This document shows, one piece after another, positions 27,316 to 37,666 of a stretch of DNA of 64,000 nt. Position 1 is the first letter of the stretch. The number at the start of each line of letters is the position of its first letter. Position numbers and translations under genes: made by a program. The notes below the pieces were generated by a model that saw nothing but the letters and a program-made list of their open reading frames with translations, made no database searches and was not told the origin of the DNA. The stretch is from contig JAPLDU010000085.1 in NCBI GenBank assembly GCA_026391255.1, forward strand, positions 28,891 to 92,890, read 5' to 3'. Source of the stretch: Bacteroidia bacterium (GTDB lineage: Bacteria > Bacteroidota > Bacteroidia > Bacteroidales > JAPLDU01).

Positions 27316-29253
27316 ATGTTTAAAAGTCTGATATCCGGAATTTGCCTGATGATCCTTACAATTTCCCTGCATGCACAGGAGGAGGTGACCACTTCTTCGG
27401 GCAAAGCTGCACGCCATTATAAACTGGCAACTGAATACTATGATGTGCGAAAAGATATACAGGCGCTGGAAGAGCTTAATGTTGCCATCAGCGCTGATAA
27501 TAAATTTATTGAAGCTTACTTACTCAGGTCGGATATATACCATGACATGCAAAATTATTCCAGGGAAGTCGCAGACCTAAAGAAAGCCATTTCCATCAAT
27601 CCTGAGTTTTTCCCATCGGCTTATTATAATCTTGGAAGAGCTCTACTCTTGACAGGACAATATGAAGAAGCCAAAAATAATTATCAGTTTTTCCTGGAAA
27701 CCGGTAACAAACCGGAATTAAGTAAAAAAGCAAAGGAAAAAATAAAGCAGTGTGATTTTGCCATCAATGTCATGAAACATCCTGTGCCCTTTGAACCAAA
27801 GAACCTTGGGGAGAACGTGAATACCGAATGGGATGATTATAGTCCGTCACTCACTGCTGACGAAAATACAATTATTACCACGGTGGATGTTCCTTTTCCT
27901 GACGTACCAAAGAATAAGATAAGCGAGGCTACCAGCCAGGAAGATTTTTATATCAGTCATAAAGTGAACGGTGAATGGACAAAAGCCAGGCCATTTGGGG
28001 CTCCATTGAATACCGACGGTAATGAAGGTGCCCAAAGTATTTCGGCCGACGGGCAGTTTATGATATTTACTGCTTGCAACCGCAAAGATTCATATGGCAG
28101 TTGCGATTTGTATTTTTCAGCCAAGCGTGGAAATAGCTGGACTTTACCCGTTAACATGGGATCTCCCGTCAATACACAATACTGGGAATCGCAGCCATCC
28201 ATTTCTTCTGATGGCAAGACTTTGTATTTTGTGAGTAACAGGCCGGGAGGCAAAGGAAACATGGATATCTGGAAAACCATCCTGCAGGAAGACGGGAAAT
28301 GGAGTATGCCGGTCAACCTCGGCGACAGCATCAATACTCCTGATGATGAGATGAGCCCGTTTATTCACCCTGACAACCAGACTTTCTATTTTGCATCTAC
28401 CGGGTGGCCCGGAATGGGTAACTTCGACATTTTTGTATCGCGGAAAAATGCTGCCGGTGAATGGGGAACTCCTAAAAATCTCGGTTACCCGATCAATACT
28501 TTCCAGGATGAAAGCAGTCTGATCGTAAATGCAAAGGGTACCACTGCCTATTATTCGACCGAGCGTCCCGGCAGCCGTAAAAAAGATATTTACACCTTTG
28601 ATTTGTACGAACAGGCAAAACCCATTCAAACCAACTATGTCAAAGGAAAAATCATTGACGATGAAACAGGTGAACCCCTCGAAGCCAGGCTTCAGTTAAT
28701 TGATATTGACAATAACGTCACCATAGCCGAAACATGGTCCAATAAAACCGATGGTGAGTACCTGGTCTGCCTTCCGGTAGATAAAAATTACTCGCTGAAT
28801 ATTTCAAAAGACGACCACCTGTTTCATTCAGAAAATTTTTCACTGAAAAATCTAAAAGATCCTTCCAAGCCCTATAATATTGATATCAGAATGAAACCTA
28901 TCAAAGTCGGGGAAAAGGTAGTACTGAACAATATTTTCTTTAAAACCAATATGTATGACCTTCAACCGGAATCACAATCCGAACTTGATAAGCTGGTCGA
29001 TTTCATGACCAAAAATCCCGGGATAAAGGTAGAAATTGGAGGACATACCGATAACGTGGGATCAGATGAGTTGAACCAGACCTTGTCTGAAAACCGTGCA
29101 AAATCAGTGGTGGATTACTTAGTGGCTCATAAGATCAGTAGCGGCAGGATCAATTACAAAGGTTACGGTAAAACAATGCCGGTTGCTACCAATGATACCG
29201 AAGAAGGAAGGGCGCTGAACAGGCGAACCGAGTTTAAGATTATTGACAAATAA
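27316..29253 (+). CDS. OmpA-family outer membrane protein with TPR and PD40 propeller
   Basis: 645 residues from MFKSLISGICLMIL (27316), with a signal peptide. TPR-like helices (~25-140, 'YNLGRALLLTGQYEEAKNNY') come first, then WD40-like PD40 repeats (~160-430, 'GAQSISADGQFMIFTACNR', 'SQPSISSDGKTLYFVSNRPG'), a CarboxypepD-regulatory-like segment (~445-530), and a C-terminal OmpA peptidoglycan-binding domain ('KVEIGGHTDNVGSDELNQ', 'LSENRAKSVVDYL', 'NRRTEFKI'). This order matches PorE/SprF-associated T9SS and gliding proteins, so a role in anchoring the T9SS to peptidoglycan is plausible but not proven. Confidence 0.85.
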   Translation: MFKSLISGICLMILTISLHAQEEVTTSSGKAARHYKLATEYYDVRKDIQALEELNVAISADNKFIEAYLLRSDIYHDMQNYSREVADLKKAISINPEFFPSAYYNLGRALLLTGQYEEAKNNYQFFLETGNKPELSKKAKEKIKQCDFAINVMKHPVPFEPKNLGENVNTEWDDYSPSLTADENTIITTVDVPFPDVPKNKISEATSQEDFYISHKVNGEWTKARPFGAPLNTDGNEGAQSISADGQFMIFTACNRKDSYGSCDLYFSAKRGNSWTLPVNMGSPVNTQYWESQPSISSDGKTLYFVSNRPGGKGNMDIWKTILQEDGKWSMPVNLGDSINTPDDEMSPFIHPDNQTFYFASTGWPGMGNFDIFVSRKNAAGEWGTPKNLGYPINTFQDESSLIVNAKGTTAYYSTERPGSRKKDIYTFDLYEQAKPIQTNYVKGKIIDDETGEPLEARLQLIDIDNNVTIAETWSNKTDGEYLVCLPVDKNYSLNISKDDHLFHSENFSLKNLKDPSKPYNIDIRMKPIKVGEKVVLNNIFFKTNMYDLQPESQSELDKLVDFMTKNPGIKVEIGGHTDNVGSDELNQTLSENRAKSVVDYLVAHKISSGRINYKGYGKTMPVATNDTEEGRALNRRTEFKIIDK

Positions 29254-29317
29254 CAAGTAATTTTGGACTTGGTTTTCAAATCTTCAAATTTTGAATCCAC
29301 TCCGAAAAGGGTCAAAT

Positions 29318-29425
29318 CTTAAAAGTGTCAGGGCTAAAGCCCTATATTTCAGAGATATTAATAACCCCGGCCTTAAGACCGGGGTTATTGAAAACCAATT
29401 AGTTACTGGACTTTAGTCCAGAATG
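29318..29425. terminator. REP-type hairpins, probable terminator
   Basis: Three hairpins follow the OmpA gene: 'AGGGCTAAAGCCCT', a perfect 11-bp stem AATAACCCCGG / CCGGGGTTATT at 29360-29389, and 'CTGGACTTTAGTCCAG'. A partial relative of the block lies at 63760-63860. Confidence 0.55.
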
Positions 29426-29544
29426 TTCACTTTCCGGAATGGACTCAATTTTCAAATCTTCAAATCTTCAAATTGTTATTTCACTATGTTGTATAACTGC
29501 AAATATTATGCTTTCGAAACATAAACATTTAATTTAAATAATGA

Positions 29545-29552
29545 TATATTTG
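29545..29552 (+). promoter_or_regulatory. Bacteroidota -7 promoter element (TATATTTG)
   Basis: Matches TAnnTTTG 26 bp before the ATG of the ArsR-family regulator, embedded in AT-rich sequence. An autoregulatory operator could overlap it, but none is evident. Confidence 0.5.
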
Positions 29553-29578
29553 CATATTCACATATAAATTTTCGGGAC

Positions 29579-29884
29579 ATGAAAATTTCTGATTTAAAAG
29601 CAGAGCAGTTAGAACATGCATCTAACATGTTAAAAGCCATTGCACATCCGGTAAGGATTGCAATATTAAGTCACCTTGAAGACGGTAAAAAACTTACGGT
29701 CACCCAGATATATGAATTGCTGAACATTGAACAGTCGACCACTTCACACCATCTTGGAATTCTCAAGGATAAAGGAGTTCTTCTGTCACAAAGAGAGGGT
29801 AAGAATACCTATTATTACCTGAAGCATTCAAGTTTGTTTTCCATTATTAATTGTGTTAGTAAGGTAACCATGGAAGGCTTTTAG
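29579..29884 (+). CDS. ArsR-family winged-helix transcription regulator
   Basis: 101 residues. 'MLKAIAHPVRIAILSHLEDG' is the N-terminal ArsR helix, 'VTQIYELLNIEQSTTSHHLG' the helix-turn-helix and 'LKDKGVLLSQREGKNTYYYL' the wing. No Cys pair of the metal-sensing type is present in the recognition helix (there is one Cys near the C-terminus), so it is probably not an arsenic or cadmium sensor. A terminator directly follows; no target gene is adjacent in the same orientation apart from queD. Confidence 0.88.
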   Translation: MKISDLKAEQLEHASNMLKAIAHPVRIAILSHLEDGKKLTVTQIYELLNIEQSTTSHHLGILKDKGVLLSQREGKNTYYYLKHSSLFSIINCVSKVTMEGF

Positions 29885-29908
29885 AACTGCTTCTTCAAAA
29901 AAAAAGGA

Positions 29909-29947
29909 AAAAGCCAATCCGGAAAAAAACCCGATATTGGCTTTTTT
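29909..29947 (+). terminator. Rho-independent terminator
   Basis: The stem 'AAAAAGCCAATCCGG' / 'CCCGATATTGGCTTTTTTT' around an A-rich loop ends in a T tract. It ends the arsR-like transcript just before queD. Confidence 0.8.
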
Positions 29948-29966
29948 TTATGCAAATATATTCGAT

Positions 29967-30416
29967 ATGTCAGTAATCAGGGTAACCAGGGAGTTCCATT
30001 TTGAAATGGCACATGCACTGTGGAATTATGATGGTGATTGCAGGTACATTCACGGCCATTCCTACAGGCTTTTTGTCACGGTATCGGGCCGGCCAAACAC
30101 AGGTGACGATAATCCCAAAGCAGGGATGGTCATTGATTTTGGTGACCTGAAGAAGATAGTCCATGAAAATATCATTTCGCAATTTGATCATTCCTTGGCG
30201 ATCAACTCATTGGCCATCAATGACAATACTTCACCTTATAAACAAATGCCCGATAAATTGGTTGTACTGAACTTCCAGCCAACCTGCGAAAACCTGGTAA
30301 CTGACTTTGCCTTGCGGATTGCAGAAAAACTGCCCGGCCATCTTGTTCTTTTCAGTGTAAGGCTGCAGGAGACCGCAACATCCTGGGCCGAATGGTTTGC
30401 TTCCGATAATTCCTGA
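29967..30416 (+). CDS. queD: 6-carboxytetrahydropterin synthase
   Basis: 149 residues from the ATG at 29967; the upstream part of the frame lies inside the terminator and is not coding. 'EFHFEMAHALWNYDGDCRYI' and 'HGHSYRLFVTV' give Zn ligands H16, H29, H31 and catalytic Cys25. It converts dihydroneopterin triphosphate to 6-carboxytetrahydropterin in queuosine synthesis. 'CENLVTDFALRIAEKL' and 'VRLQETATSWAEW' hold the C-terminal active-site residues. polA starts 18 bp downstream, so the two may be cotranscribed. Confidence 0.93.
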   Translation: MSVIRVTREFHFEMAHALWNYDGDCRYIHGHSYRLFVTVSGRPNTGDDNPKAGMVIDFGDLKKIVHENIISQFDHSLAINSLAINDNTSPYKQMPDKLVVLNFQPTCENLVTDFALRIAEKLPGHLVLFSVRLQETATSWAEWFASDNS

Positions 30417-30433
30417 TATTTATGTTTCAGATT

Positions 30434-33247
30434 ATGAATGAAAAAAGATTATTCCTTCTCGATGCTTATGCGCTGATATTCAGGGCATATTATGCCTTTA
30501 TCAAAAACCCGAGGATCACCTCAAAAGGACTGAATACTTCTGCTGTTTTCGGGTTTACCCTGGCGCTCGAGGAATTGCTGAGGAAGGAAAAACCTACTCA
30601 CATCGCAGTGGTTTTTGATCCGCCGGGCGGTACTTTCAGGCACCAGATGTACGAACAGTACAAGGCCCACAGGGATGAAACCCCCGAAGGTATTAAGGTG
30701 GCCGTTCCATTTATCAAAGAGATCATCAGCGCGTTTAAAATACCCATCATCGAAGTGCCCGGTTTTGAAGCTGATGATGTGATAGGCACCCTGGCAAAAA
30801 AAGCAGAAACCCTGAATTATACCACACTGATGATGACATCCGACAAAGACTACGGACAGCTTGTATCGGAACATATTTTTATGTTTAAACCGAAACGCCT
30901 GGGGAATGAAGTGGAAATCTGGGGAGTGGAAGAAGTCTGTAAAAACTTTGAGATCAATAATCCGCTCCAGGTGATTGATCTGCTTGCCTTGTGGGGCGAT
31001 GCATCCGATAATATCCCCGGGGTGAAGGGAATTGGTGAAAAAACCGCCGGAAAGCTGATCCGTGAATTCGGCAGTGTGGAAAAAATAATTGAGAATATTG
31101 ATAAACTGAAGGAAAAGGAAAGGGAGAAAATCCTGGCTTCCCTTGATGACCTTAAAATGTCAAAGGTTTTATCGACCATCAGGCTGGACGTACCGGTCGA
31201 ATTCGATGAGGATAAGCTGATCATGGAAGCGCCAGATGAGGAAAAACTGAGGAAAATATTTGCAGAACTTGAATTTAAGACTCTTGCCGATCGTTTCCTT
31301 GGTATCGGTAAGGTAATTCCTAATACAATTCCACCATCACCCGCTCAACCGGACCTTTTCAATACCGGGGTGCAGCCTGACCTTTTCAGCGTTCCGGCTG
31401 AAACTGAGTCTGTGATGGAAACCCCGGTCAACCTCAGCAATATCTCAACCATTGAACATACTTATCACCTGACAGATGATCATGAAAAACGCAGGTCGCT
31501 CATTGAATTGCTGATGAAGCAACCTGAATTTTGCTTTGATACCGAAACCACCGGACTTGATACCAGTACCGCCGAATTAGTGGGCATGTCATTTTCCTTC
31601 AAAGACCACGAAGCTTATTATATTCCAATTCCTGCCGATCAGTCCGAAGCATTGCAGATCATTCAGGAATTCAGACCTGTCTTTGAAAACCCGGCCATTC
31701 GTAAGATCGGGCAGAACATTAAATTCGACATGCTCATGCTTGGCAATTACGGGGTGGAAGTGAAGGGTGTGCTTTTTGATACTATGATTGCTCATTACCT
31801 GGTGCAGCCTGAGCTGAGGCATAATATGGATTTTCTTTCGGAGGTCTATCTTGGCTACAAACCGGTATCTATTGATGAACTCATTGGGAAAAAAGGGAAA
31901 GATCAGTTAAGCATGCGTTTTGTTGAAGTGGGTAAAATAAAGGAATATGCCGCCGAAGATGCTGATGTTACCTGGCAGCTTAAACCATTGCTCGAAAAAG
32001 AGCTGCAGAAATATCAAATGACCTCACTGGCCGGTGATATCGAGATGCCGCTGGTCAGGGTGCTTGCAGCCATTGAAAAAACAGGTGTTTCACTGAATGT
32101 TGATGCATTGAATGCATATGCTGTCGAATTAAACAGGAAAACAGCATTACTTGAATCAGAAATTCAACTTATGGCAGGCATACAGTTTAATATATCATCA
32201 CCCAAACAAATGGGTGAGGTGCTTTTCAACAAACTGAAGATCATTGATGATCCAAAGATGACCAGGACAAAGCAATTTGCCACCGGCGAGGAGGAATTAC
32301 AGAAAATGGCCGATAAGCATCCTATCATCAATAAAATTCTTGAATACCGTGGTTTTAAGAAATTGTTGTCGACCTATGTGGAAACATTGCCTAAGCTGAT
32401 CAGCCCGGTTACGGGGAAAATCCATACTTCCTACAACCAGGCTGTAACTTCCACCGGGAGGCTCAGTTCCAATAACCCCAATCTGCAGAACATTCCTGTG
32501 CGGGATGAGGAAGGAAGGGAGATTCGCAAAGCCTTTATTCCTTCGGGTTCTGACAATATTTTCATGGCAGCCGACTATTCACAGATCGAACTCAGGCTGA
32601 TGGCACACCTGAGCGAAGACAGCAGCATGATAGAAGCGTTCAGACAAAACACTGATATTCATGCGGCAACTGCTGCCAAAATATTTAAGATCAGCCTGGA
32701 CCAGGTGACCCGCGAAATGAGGTCGAAAGCCAAAGTTGCCAACTTCGGAATCATTTATGGTATTTCTGCTTTCGGCTTGTCACAACGCCTGAATATCACA
32801 CGCACTGAAGGCAAACAACTTATTGACGGGTATTTTGCCACTTATCCCGGTGTAAAAAAATACATGGACCATTGCATCATGAAAGCCAGGGAAGCAGGAT
32901 ATGTTGAGACCCTGCTTGGCAGACGGAGATACCTTGCAGATATTAATTCCCGTAATGCCGTAGTCAGGGGCTTTGCCGAGAGAAATGCCATCAATGCCCC
33001 TATCCAGGGCTCGGCTGCAGATATAATAAAAATTGCCATGGTCAGAATTTACAACCGGTTTGAATCATTGAAGCTACGGTCAAAGATGATCCTGCAGGTA
33101 CATGACGAACTTGATTTTGACGTGTACAAGCCTGAACTTGACCAGGTAAAAGAAATTGTAACCAGTGAAATGCAGAATGCCCTCGAAATGAAAGTCCCGC
33201 TGGTAGTTGAAATCGGCACAGGTAACAACTGGCTGGAAGCCCATTGA
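30434..33247 (+). CDS. polA: DNA polymerase I
   Basis: 937 residues from MNEKRLFLLDAYALIFRAYY (30434; a longer start at 30422 is possible). 5' nuclease domain ~1-290 ('LMMTSDKDYGQLVSE', 'GVKGIGEKTAGKLI'); 3'-5' exonuclease ~350-540 with 'FCFDTETTGLD' and 'YAAEDADVTWQL', apparently intact; polymerase ~560-937 with motif A 'AADYSQIELRLMAHLS', motif B 'RSKAKVANFGIIYGIS' and motif C 'LQVHDELDF'. Fills gaps in replication and repair. All key residues are present. Confidence 0.97.
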   Translation: MNEKRLFLLDAYALIFRAYYAFIKNPRITSKGLNTSAVFGFTLALEELLRKEKPTHIAVVFDPPGGTFRHQMYEQYKAHRDETPEGIKVAVPFIKEIISAFKIPIIEVPGFEADDVIGTLAKKAETLNYTTLMMTSDKDYGQLVSEHIFMFKPKRLGNEVEIWGVEEVCKNFEINNPLQVIDLLALWGDASDNIPGVKGIGEKTAGKLIREFGSVEKIIENIDKLKEKEREKILASLDDLKMSKVLSTIRLDVPVEFDEDKLIMEAPDEEKLRKIFAELEFKTLADRFLGIGKVIPNTIPPSPAQPDLFNTGVQPDLFSVPAETESVMETPVNLSNISTIEHTYHLTDDHEKRRSLIELLMKQPEFCFDTETTGLDTSTAELVGMSFSFKDHEAYYIPIPADQSEALQIIQEFRPVFENPAIRKIGQNIKFDMLMLGNYGVEVKGVLFDTMIAHYLVQPELRHNMDFLSEVYLGYKPVSIDELIGKKGKDQLSMRFVEVGKIKEYAAEDADVTWQLKPLLEKELQKYQMTSLAGDIEMPLVRVLAAIEKTGVSLNVDALNAYAVELNRKTALLESEIQLMAGIQFNISSPKQMGEVLFNKLKIIDDPKMTRTKQFATGEEELQKMADKHPIINKILEYRGFKKLLSTYVETLPKLISPVTGKIHTSYNQAVTSTGRLSSNNPNLQNIPVRDEEGREIRKAFIPSGSDNIFMAADYSQIELRLMAHLSEDSSMIEAFRQNTDIHAATAAKIFKISLDQVTREMRSKAKVANFGIIYGISAFGLSQRLNITRTEGKQLIDGYFATYPGVKKYMDHCIMKAREAGYVETLLGRRRYLADINSRNAVVRGFAERNAINAPIQGSAADIIKIAMVRIYNRFESLKLRSKMILQVHDELDFDVYKPELDQVKEIVTSEMQNALEMKVPLVVEIGTGNNWLEAH

Positions 33248-33275
33248 TTCTGCAGAATAATCTCTAAATTAAAAA

Positions 33276-33706
33276 ACTGTTTTGAATTTTAAATATTTAT
33301 GTTATATCATTCATATTCAACTTCTTTTGCTTGCCCAAAAGGGCACCACGAACGAGAATACAACATGCACTTTCGCAAGGCCTACGCGATCGGGTCTGTG
33401 CATGTTGTATTCCACACCGTTCGTGGACAGCCAACGCACAGGGCTTTCATGGTTAAATTTATGTAAAATAATATAGGAAAAGTTATTTTTTTCAAATATT
33501 TTCATAATAAATGAATGCGAAGCATAAAATAAAAAATTCCTTGTCAACGAATTGCTGTTTGAGTGAAGTCGAGGATGGTGTCTGAGCTTGCCGAAGACCG
33601 AGACGGAACGAGTTCAATTCGTTAAGTCTTTTTTGCTTACTTTTTGTGACGACAAAAAGTAAGAAGAAAAAAATACACAAAATCATCTGGTAAAAATTCA
33701 TAACAG
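33276..33706 (+). repeat. MITE-like element, family A copy 3
   Basis: Ends 'CTGTTTTGAATTTT' (33277-33290) and 'AAAAATTCATAACAG' (to 33706) are near-perfect inverted repeats. It lacks the CCCCGACCTGTCGGGG hairpin of copies 1 and 2 but keeps the long central hairpin and the ACTTTTTGT-GACG-ACAAAAAGT one. It fills the gap between polA and rnr. Confidence 0.75.
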
Positions 33707-33729
33707 ATTCTAAATCATAGAAAAGTTAT

Positions 33730-35922
33730 ATGTCACATAAAAAGAAAGACAGAAAATCAAAAACACCGGAAAAGAAGGAGATCCGTAGCCGGATCATCGG
33801 ATGTTTCAATGATAATCCGTCAAAAGCATTTAATTACAAAGAGTTATCCAAAAAATTACAGATAGAAGTCCTTTCAGCAAGGCAGCTCATACCGGGCATT
33901 TTGGAAAAACTTGTCACTCTCGGTATCCTGGAAGAAATTTATACCGGAAAGTACCGGCTTAAAAGCAAAGTGGGCTATATTACCGGGATAATCCAGCTGA
34001 ACAATCGCGGAGAAGGGACTGTTGCATCCGAAGATATAAAAGAAGATGTTTACATCTCACCATCTAATCTGCACCATGCTCTTCACGGCGATAAAGCAAA
34101 AATATTCCTTTTTGCAAGGCGAAACAAGAATAACGTGGAAGGTGAAGTAGTGGAAATTATTGAAAGGGCAAAGACGAATTTTGTAGGTATTGTGGAAATC
34201 TCGAAAAATTTTGCCTTCATGGTGGCTGATTCGAGGAATATGCCATATGATATTTTCATACCACTTTCAAAGCTGAACGGGGCTTCTGATGGTCAGAAAG
34301 TGATTGCACAAATTACCGAATGGACAGCCAATGCTAAAAACCCCTTCGGTGAAATTATTGAAGTGCTTGGTAATGCAGGTGAACATGAGACCGAAACTCA
34401 TGCAATTCTTGCTGAATTTGATTTGCCGTACAGGTATCCTGAAGATGCGGAACGTTTTGCAGAAACAATTCCCGAAAAGATCAGCGAAGAAGAGATCTGT
34501 AAACGTCGTGATTTCAGGGAAATCCCGACGTTTACCATCGATCCGCAGGATGCCAAAGACTTTGACGATGCATTATCACTGAAGAAATTACCCGGTGGAA
34601 ACTGGGAAGTCGGTGTGCATATAGCCGATGTGACCCATTATGTCCATACTGATGATATTCTCGACAAAGAAGCGCTTAACCGTGCCACCTCGATCTACCT
34701 TGCTGACAGGGTAGTACCCATGTTACCGGAGAAATTATCCAATCATATCTGTTCTCTCAGGCCTCATGAAGAAAAACTTTGCTTTTCTGCCGTATTTGAA
34801 ATAAATGACAATACAGAAGTTATCAAAGAATGGTTCGGAAAGACAATTATCAATTCTGACAGGAGGTTTACTTACGAAGAAGCCCAGGAGATCATCGAAA
34901 CGGGCAATGGAGAATTATCGGATGAGATTCTTACACTTAACCGGCTTGCCAGGATAATGAGGGATCGCAGGTTTAAAAACGGAGCAATTTCATTTGAAAG
35001 GACGGAAGTTAAATTTCAGCTGAATGAAGATGGTAAACCAACCGGCATATATATCAAGGAAAACAAGGAATCAAACCAGCTTATTGAAGAATTTATGCTG
35101 CTTGCAAATAAACAGGTGGCTGAGAAGATTGGCAAAGTTGACAGGGGAAGGCAGGCAAGAACATTTGTTTACCGCGTACATGATGTTCCGGATCCTGAAA
35201 AAATGAAGGTATTCTCAAAGTTTATCAAACGTTTCGGATATACCATCAACCTCGGAAGTGGAATAGAAACTTCAAAGTCGATCAATAGTCTGCTGGATAA
35301 TGTCCAGGGGAAAAACGAACAGGACCTCATCGAAACCCTGGCTATCCGGTCAATGGCCAAAGCTGTTTATACCACAAAAAACATCGGCCATTACGGGCTT
35401 GGATTTCCTTATTACACTCATTTCACCTCGCCCATCAGGCGATACCCTGATATGATGGTGCACCGCCTGCTTGAAAAATACCTGGCAAATGGCAAATCAG
35501 TCAATGAAAGCAGGTACGAAGCAATGTGCAAGCACAGCTCCGAGATGGAACAACTTGCAGAGAAGGCAGAAAGAGCCTCAATAAAGTACAAGCAGGTCGA
35601 ATTCATGCTCGACAAAACGGGTATTTCATTTGCTGGTATCATTTCAGGCGTCACGGAATGGGGACTGTATGTCGAGATCATAGAGAATAAGATAGAAGGA
35701 ATGATCCCGATACGTGAACTGGAAGGTGATTTCTTCGTGCTTGATGAGCAGAACTACAGGCTGGTTGGCAAGTTTACCAGGAAAAAATATCAACTTGGAG
35801 ATAAATTAGATATAGAAGTTGTAAAATGCAATCTGCCCCGTCGTCAGCTTGATTTCAGGATTTATTCGGACAAATCTGTCAATCCTTCCGGGAAAAAATG
35901 GAACAGGCCGATAAAATATTAA
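33730..35922 (+). CDS. rnr: Ribonuclease R
   Basis: 730 residues. Processive 3'-5' exoribonuclease that degrades structured RNA. N-terminal helix-turn-helix (~17-75), cold-shock OB domains (~78-240), catalytic RNB domain from ~262 with 'IDPQDAKDFDDALSL' (metal-binding Asp cluster ~268-277), 'YTHFTSPIRRYPDMMVHRLL', and a C-terminal S1 domain (~635-712). The usual lysine-rich tail is short. Complete. Confidence 0.95.
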   Translation: MSHKKKDRKSKTPEKKEIRSRIIGCFNDNPSKAFNYKELSKKLQIEVLSARQLIPGILEKLVTLGILEEIYTGKYRLKSKVGYITGIIQLNNRGEGTVASEDIKEDVYISPSNLHHALHGDKAKIFLFARRNKNNVEGEVVEIIERAKTNFVGIVEISKNFAFMVADSRNMPYDIFIPLSKLNGASDGQKVIAQITEWTANAKNPFGEIIEVLGNAGEHETETHAILAEFDLPYRYPEDAERFAETIPEKISEEEICKRRDFREIPTFTIDPQDAKDFDDALSLKKLPGGNWEVGVHIADVTHYVHTDDILDKEALNRATSIYLADRVVPMLPEKLSNHICSLRPHEEKLCFSAVFEINDNTEVIKEWFGKTIINSDRRFTYEEAQEIIETGNGELSDEILTLNRLARIMRDRRFKNGAISFERTEVKFQLNEDGKPTGIYIKENKESNQLIEEFMLLANKQVAEKIGKVDRGRQARTFVYRVHDVPDPEKMKVFSKFIKRFGYTINLGSGIETSKSINSLLDNVQGKNEQDLIETLAIRSMAKAVYTTKNIGHYGLGFPYYTHFTSPIRRYPDMMVHRLLEKYLANGKSVNESRYEAMCKHSSEMEQLAEKAERASIKYKQVEFMLDKTGISFAGIISGVTEWGLYVEIIENKIEGMIPIRELEGDFFVLDEQNYRLVGKFTRKKYQLGDKLDIEVVKCNLPRRQLDFRIYSDKSVNPSGKKWNRPIKY

Positions 35923-35947
35923 TTTGTTCCTGTTCATTATGTTCAAT

Positions 35948-36062
35948 ATTTTGAATTCAGAATTTCGATTAACGAATTTCGATTTTTGATGTTATCTTTA
36001 AATCAGAGAATTACACATCCATCATAAATCAAAAATCGTTAATCCTTGTTCGTAAATCATTA
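35948..36062 (+). repeat. Fold-back repeat, family C copy 2
   Basis: 'GATTAACGAATTTCGATTTTTGATG' (split, ~35967-35991) and 'CATAAATCAAAAATCGTTAATC' (split, ~36023-36044) pair, followed by 'CTTGTTCGTAAATCATTATC'. It sits between rnr and cls and may terminate rnr. Confidence 0.6.
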
Positions 36063-36159
36063 TCATTGAATTTAAAACAGACTTTAATTACTATTTTTTG
36101 TTTCATTCTATCAATACGATTTTTCACTATCTTGGCCCAGGTATACAGGACAAATTAGG

Positions 36160-37629
36160 ATGAATATTTTTAACCTTCTGAATATTGATGCTGTTTGGGT
36201 ATTGATCATCGACATCATACTCCTGGCCATGGTTGCCTTTCCCATTACCATGATCATCCTCGAGAACAGGAACCCTATAAAAACACTCGCATGGATGCTC
36301 GTACTCCTTCTGCTTCCTTTCATCGGGTTGTTTCTGTATTTCTATTTCGGAAAGAATTACCGTAAGGTAAAAATATTTACCCGAAAAGAAGTCACGGATG
36401 CCGAAAGTTCAAAGGCATCACTCATTGAAATTGAGGTGGATCCTGCCAGTGTGATGGAAATGGAAGATGAAAGGATCAGGAGCAAGATTCACCTGATGAA
36501 ACTCCTGGTGAACAACAGTAAATCAATGCTCACAGGAAATAATTCCTTAAAGATCCTGAACTACGGGAAAAAGACTTTTGCTTCCATCATCCGCGACATT
36601 GAAAATGCAAAACATCATATCCATCTTGAGTTTTATATCATTGAGGATGATCATATCGGTAACACCATCAAAAATCACCTGATCAAAAAAGCGCGGGAAG
36701 GCATCGAAGTCAGAATTATTTATGATGATGTGGGAAGCTGGAGCCTCACAAAGCGGTTTATTGACCAGCTTAATTATGCCGGTGCACAGACTTATAGTTT
36801 CATGCCGGTGAAAACCTACCGTTTTGCCAACAAACTGAATTACCGCAACCACCGAAAAATTATTGTGATTGACGGAGCAATCGGTTATGTGGGAGGATTA
36901 AATATCGCCGACCGTTATGACCGTGACATGTCTGATCCTTCTTACTGGAGGGACACACACCTGAGAATTGAAGGAGATGCCGTAAAAAGCCTCCAGTTCA
37001 TCTTTCTCACCGATTGGTTTTTTATGAGCCGCAAGTTATTGAACGAAAAGGTTTATTTTCCTGTTAATCCAATCAAAGAAAAAAGACTGGTACAGATTTC
37101 TGCAAGCGGGCCTGACTCTGACTGGGCAAGCATTATGCAGACTTATTTTTCAGCCATTGCCACGGCGTATGAATACGTATATATCTCAACTCCTTATTTC
37201 CTGCCGAATGAAAGTATTCTCACTGCCCTGAAAACAGCCGCCCTGAGCGGCATTGATGTACGTATCATTCTTCCGAAACAGATTGATACCGTTCTTGCCA
37301 AATGGAGTTCACGTTCATACATCGAGGAATTGCTTGAATCCGGCATCAGGGTGTACTTTTACAAGAAAGGCTTTACACACAGTAAACTGCTGATAGTTGA
37401 TGACGTTTTTACCTCCATTGGCACAGCCAATATGGATGTACGCAGCTTTGACCAGAACTTTGAGGTAAATGCACTGGTCTACGACCGCAATATTGCCGAA
37501 GAAGTAAAATCATTGTTTTTTGAGGATTTAACAAACAGTGAATTGCTAAGCATCAACGAATATTCAAAACGACCGTTCAGTCAGAAACTGCGCGAATCGG
37601 TGGCAAGGTTGTTCAGCCCGCTTTTGTGA
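36160..37629 (+). CDS. cls: Cardiolipin synthase
   Basis: 489 residues. Two N-terminal membrane helices (~8-65) precede two phospholipase D domains with HxK(x)4D motifs 'HRKIIVIDGAIGYVGGLN' (~229-246) and 'HSKLLIVDDVFTSIGTANMD' (~407-426). It joins phosphatidyl groups to form cardiolipin in the inner membrane. Length and order fit the ClsA type. Between 37630 and 38360 I see repeats only. Confidence 0.95.
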   Translation: MNIFNLLNIDAVWVLIIDIILLAMVAFPITMIILENRNPIKTLAWMLVLLLLPFIGLFLYFYFGKNYRKVKIFTRKEVTDAESSKASLIEIEVDPASVMEMEDERIRSKIHLMKLLVNNSKSMLTGNNSLKILNYGKKTFASIIRDIENAKHHIHLEFYIIEDDHIGNTIKNHLIKKAREGIEVRIIYDDVGSWSLTKRFIDQLNYAGAQTYSFMPVKTYRFANKLNYRNHRKIIVIDGAIGYVGGLNIADRYDRDMSDPSYWRDTHLRIEGDAVKSLQFIFLTDWFFMSRKLLNEKVYFPVNPIKEKRLVQISASGPDSDWASIMQTYFSAIATAYEYVYISTPYFLPNESILTALKTAALSGIDVRIILPKQIDTVLAKWSSRSYIEELLESGIRVYFYKKGFTHSKLLIVDDVFTSIGTANMDVRSFDQNFEVNALVYDRNIAEEVKSLFFEDLTNSELLSINEYSKRPFSQKLRESVARLFSPLL

Positions 37630-37666
37630 TAATCAGAATTTGTCCATAAGGCCCGATATTAGGAAT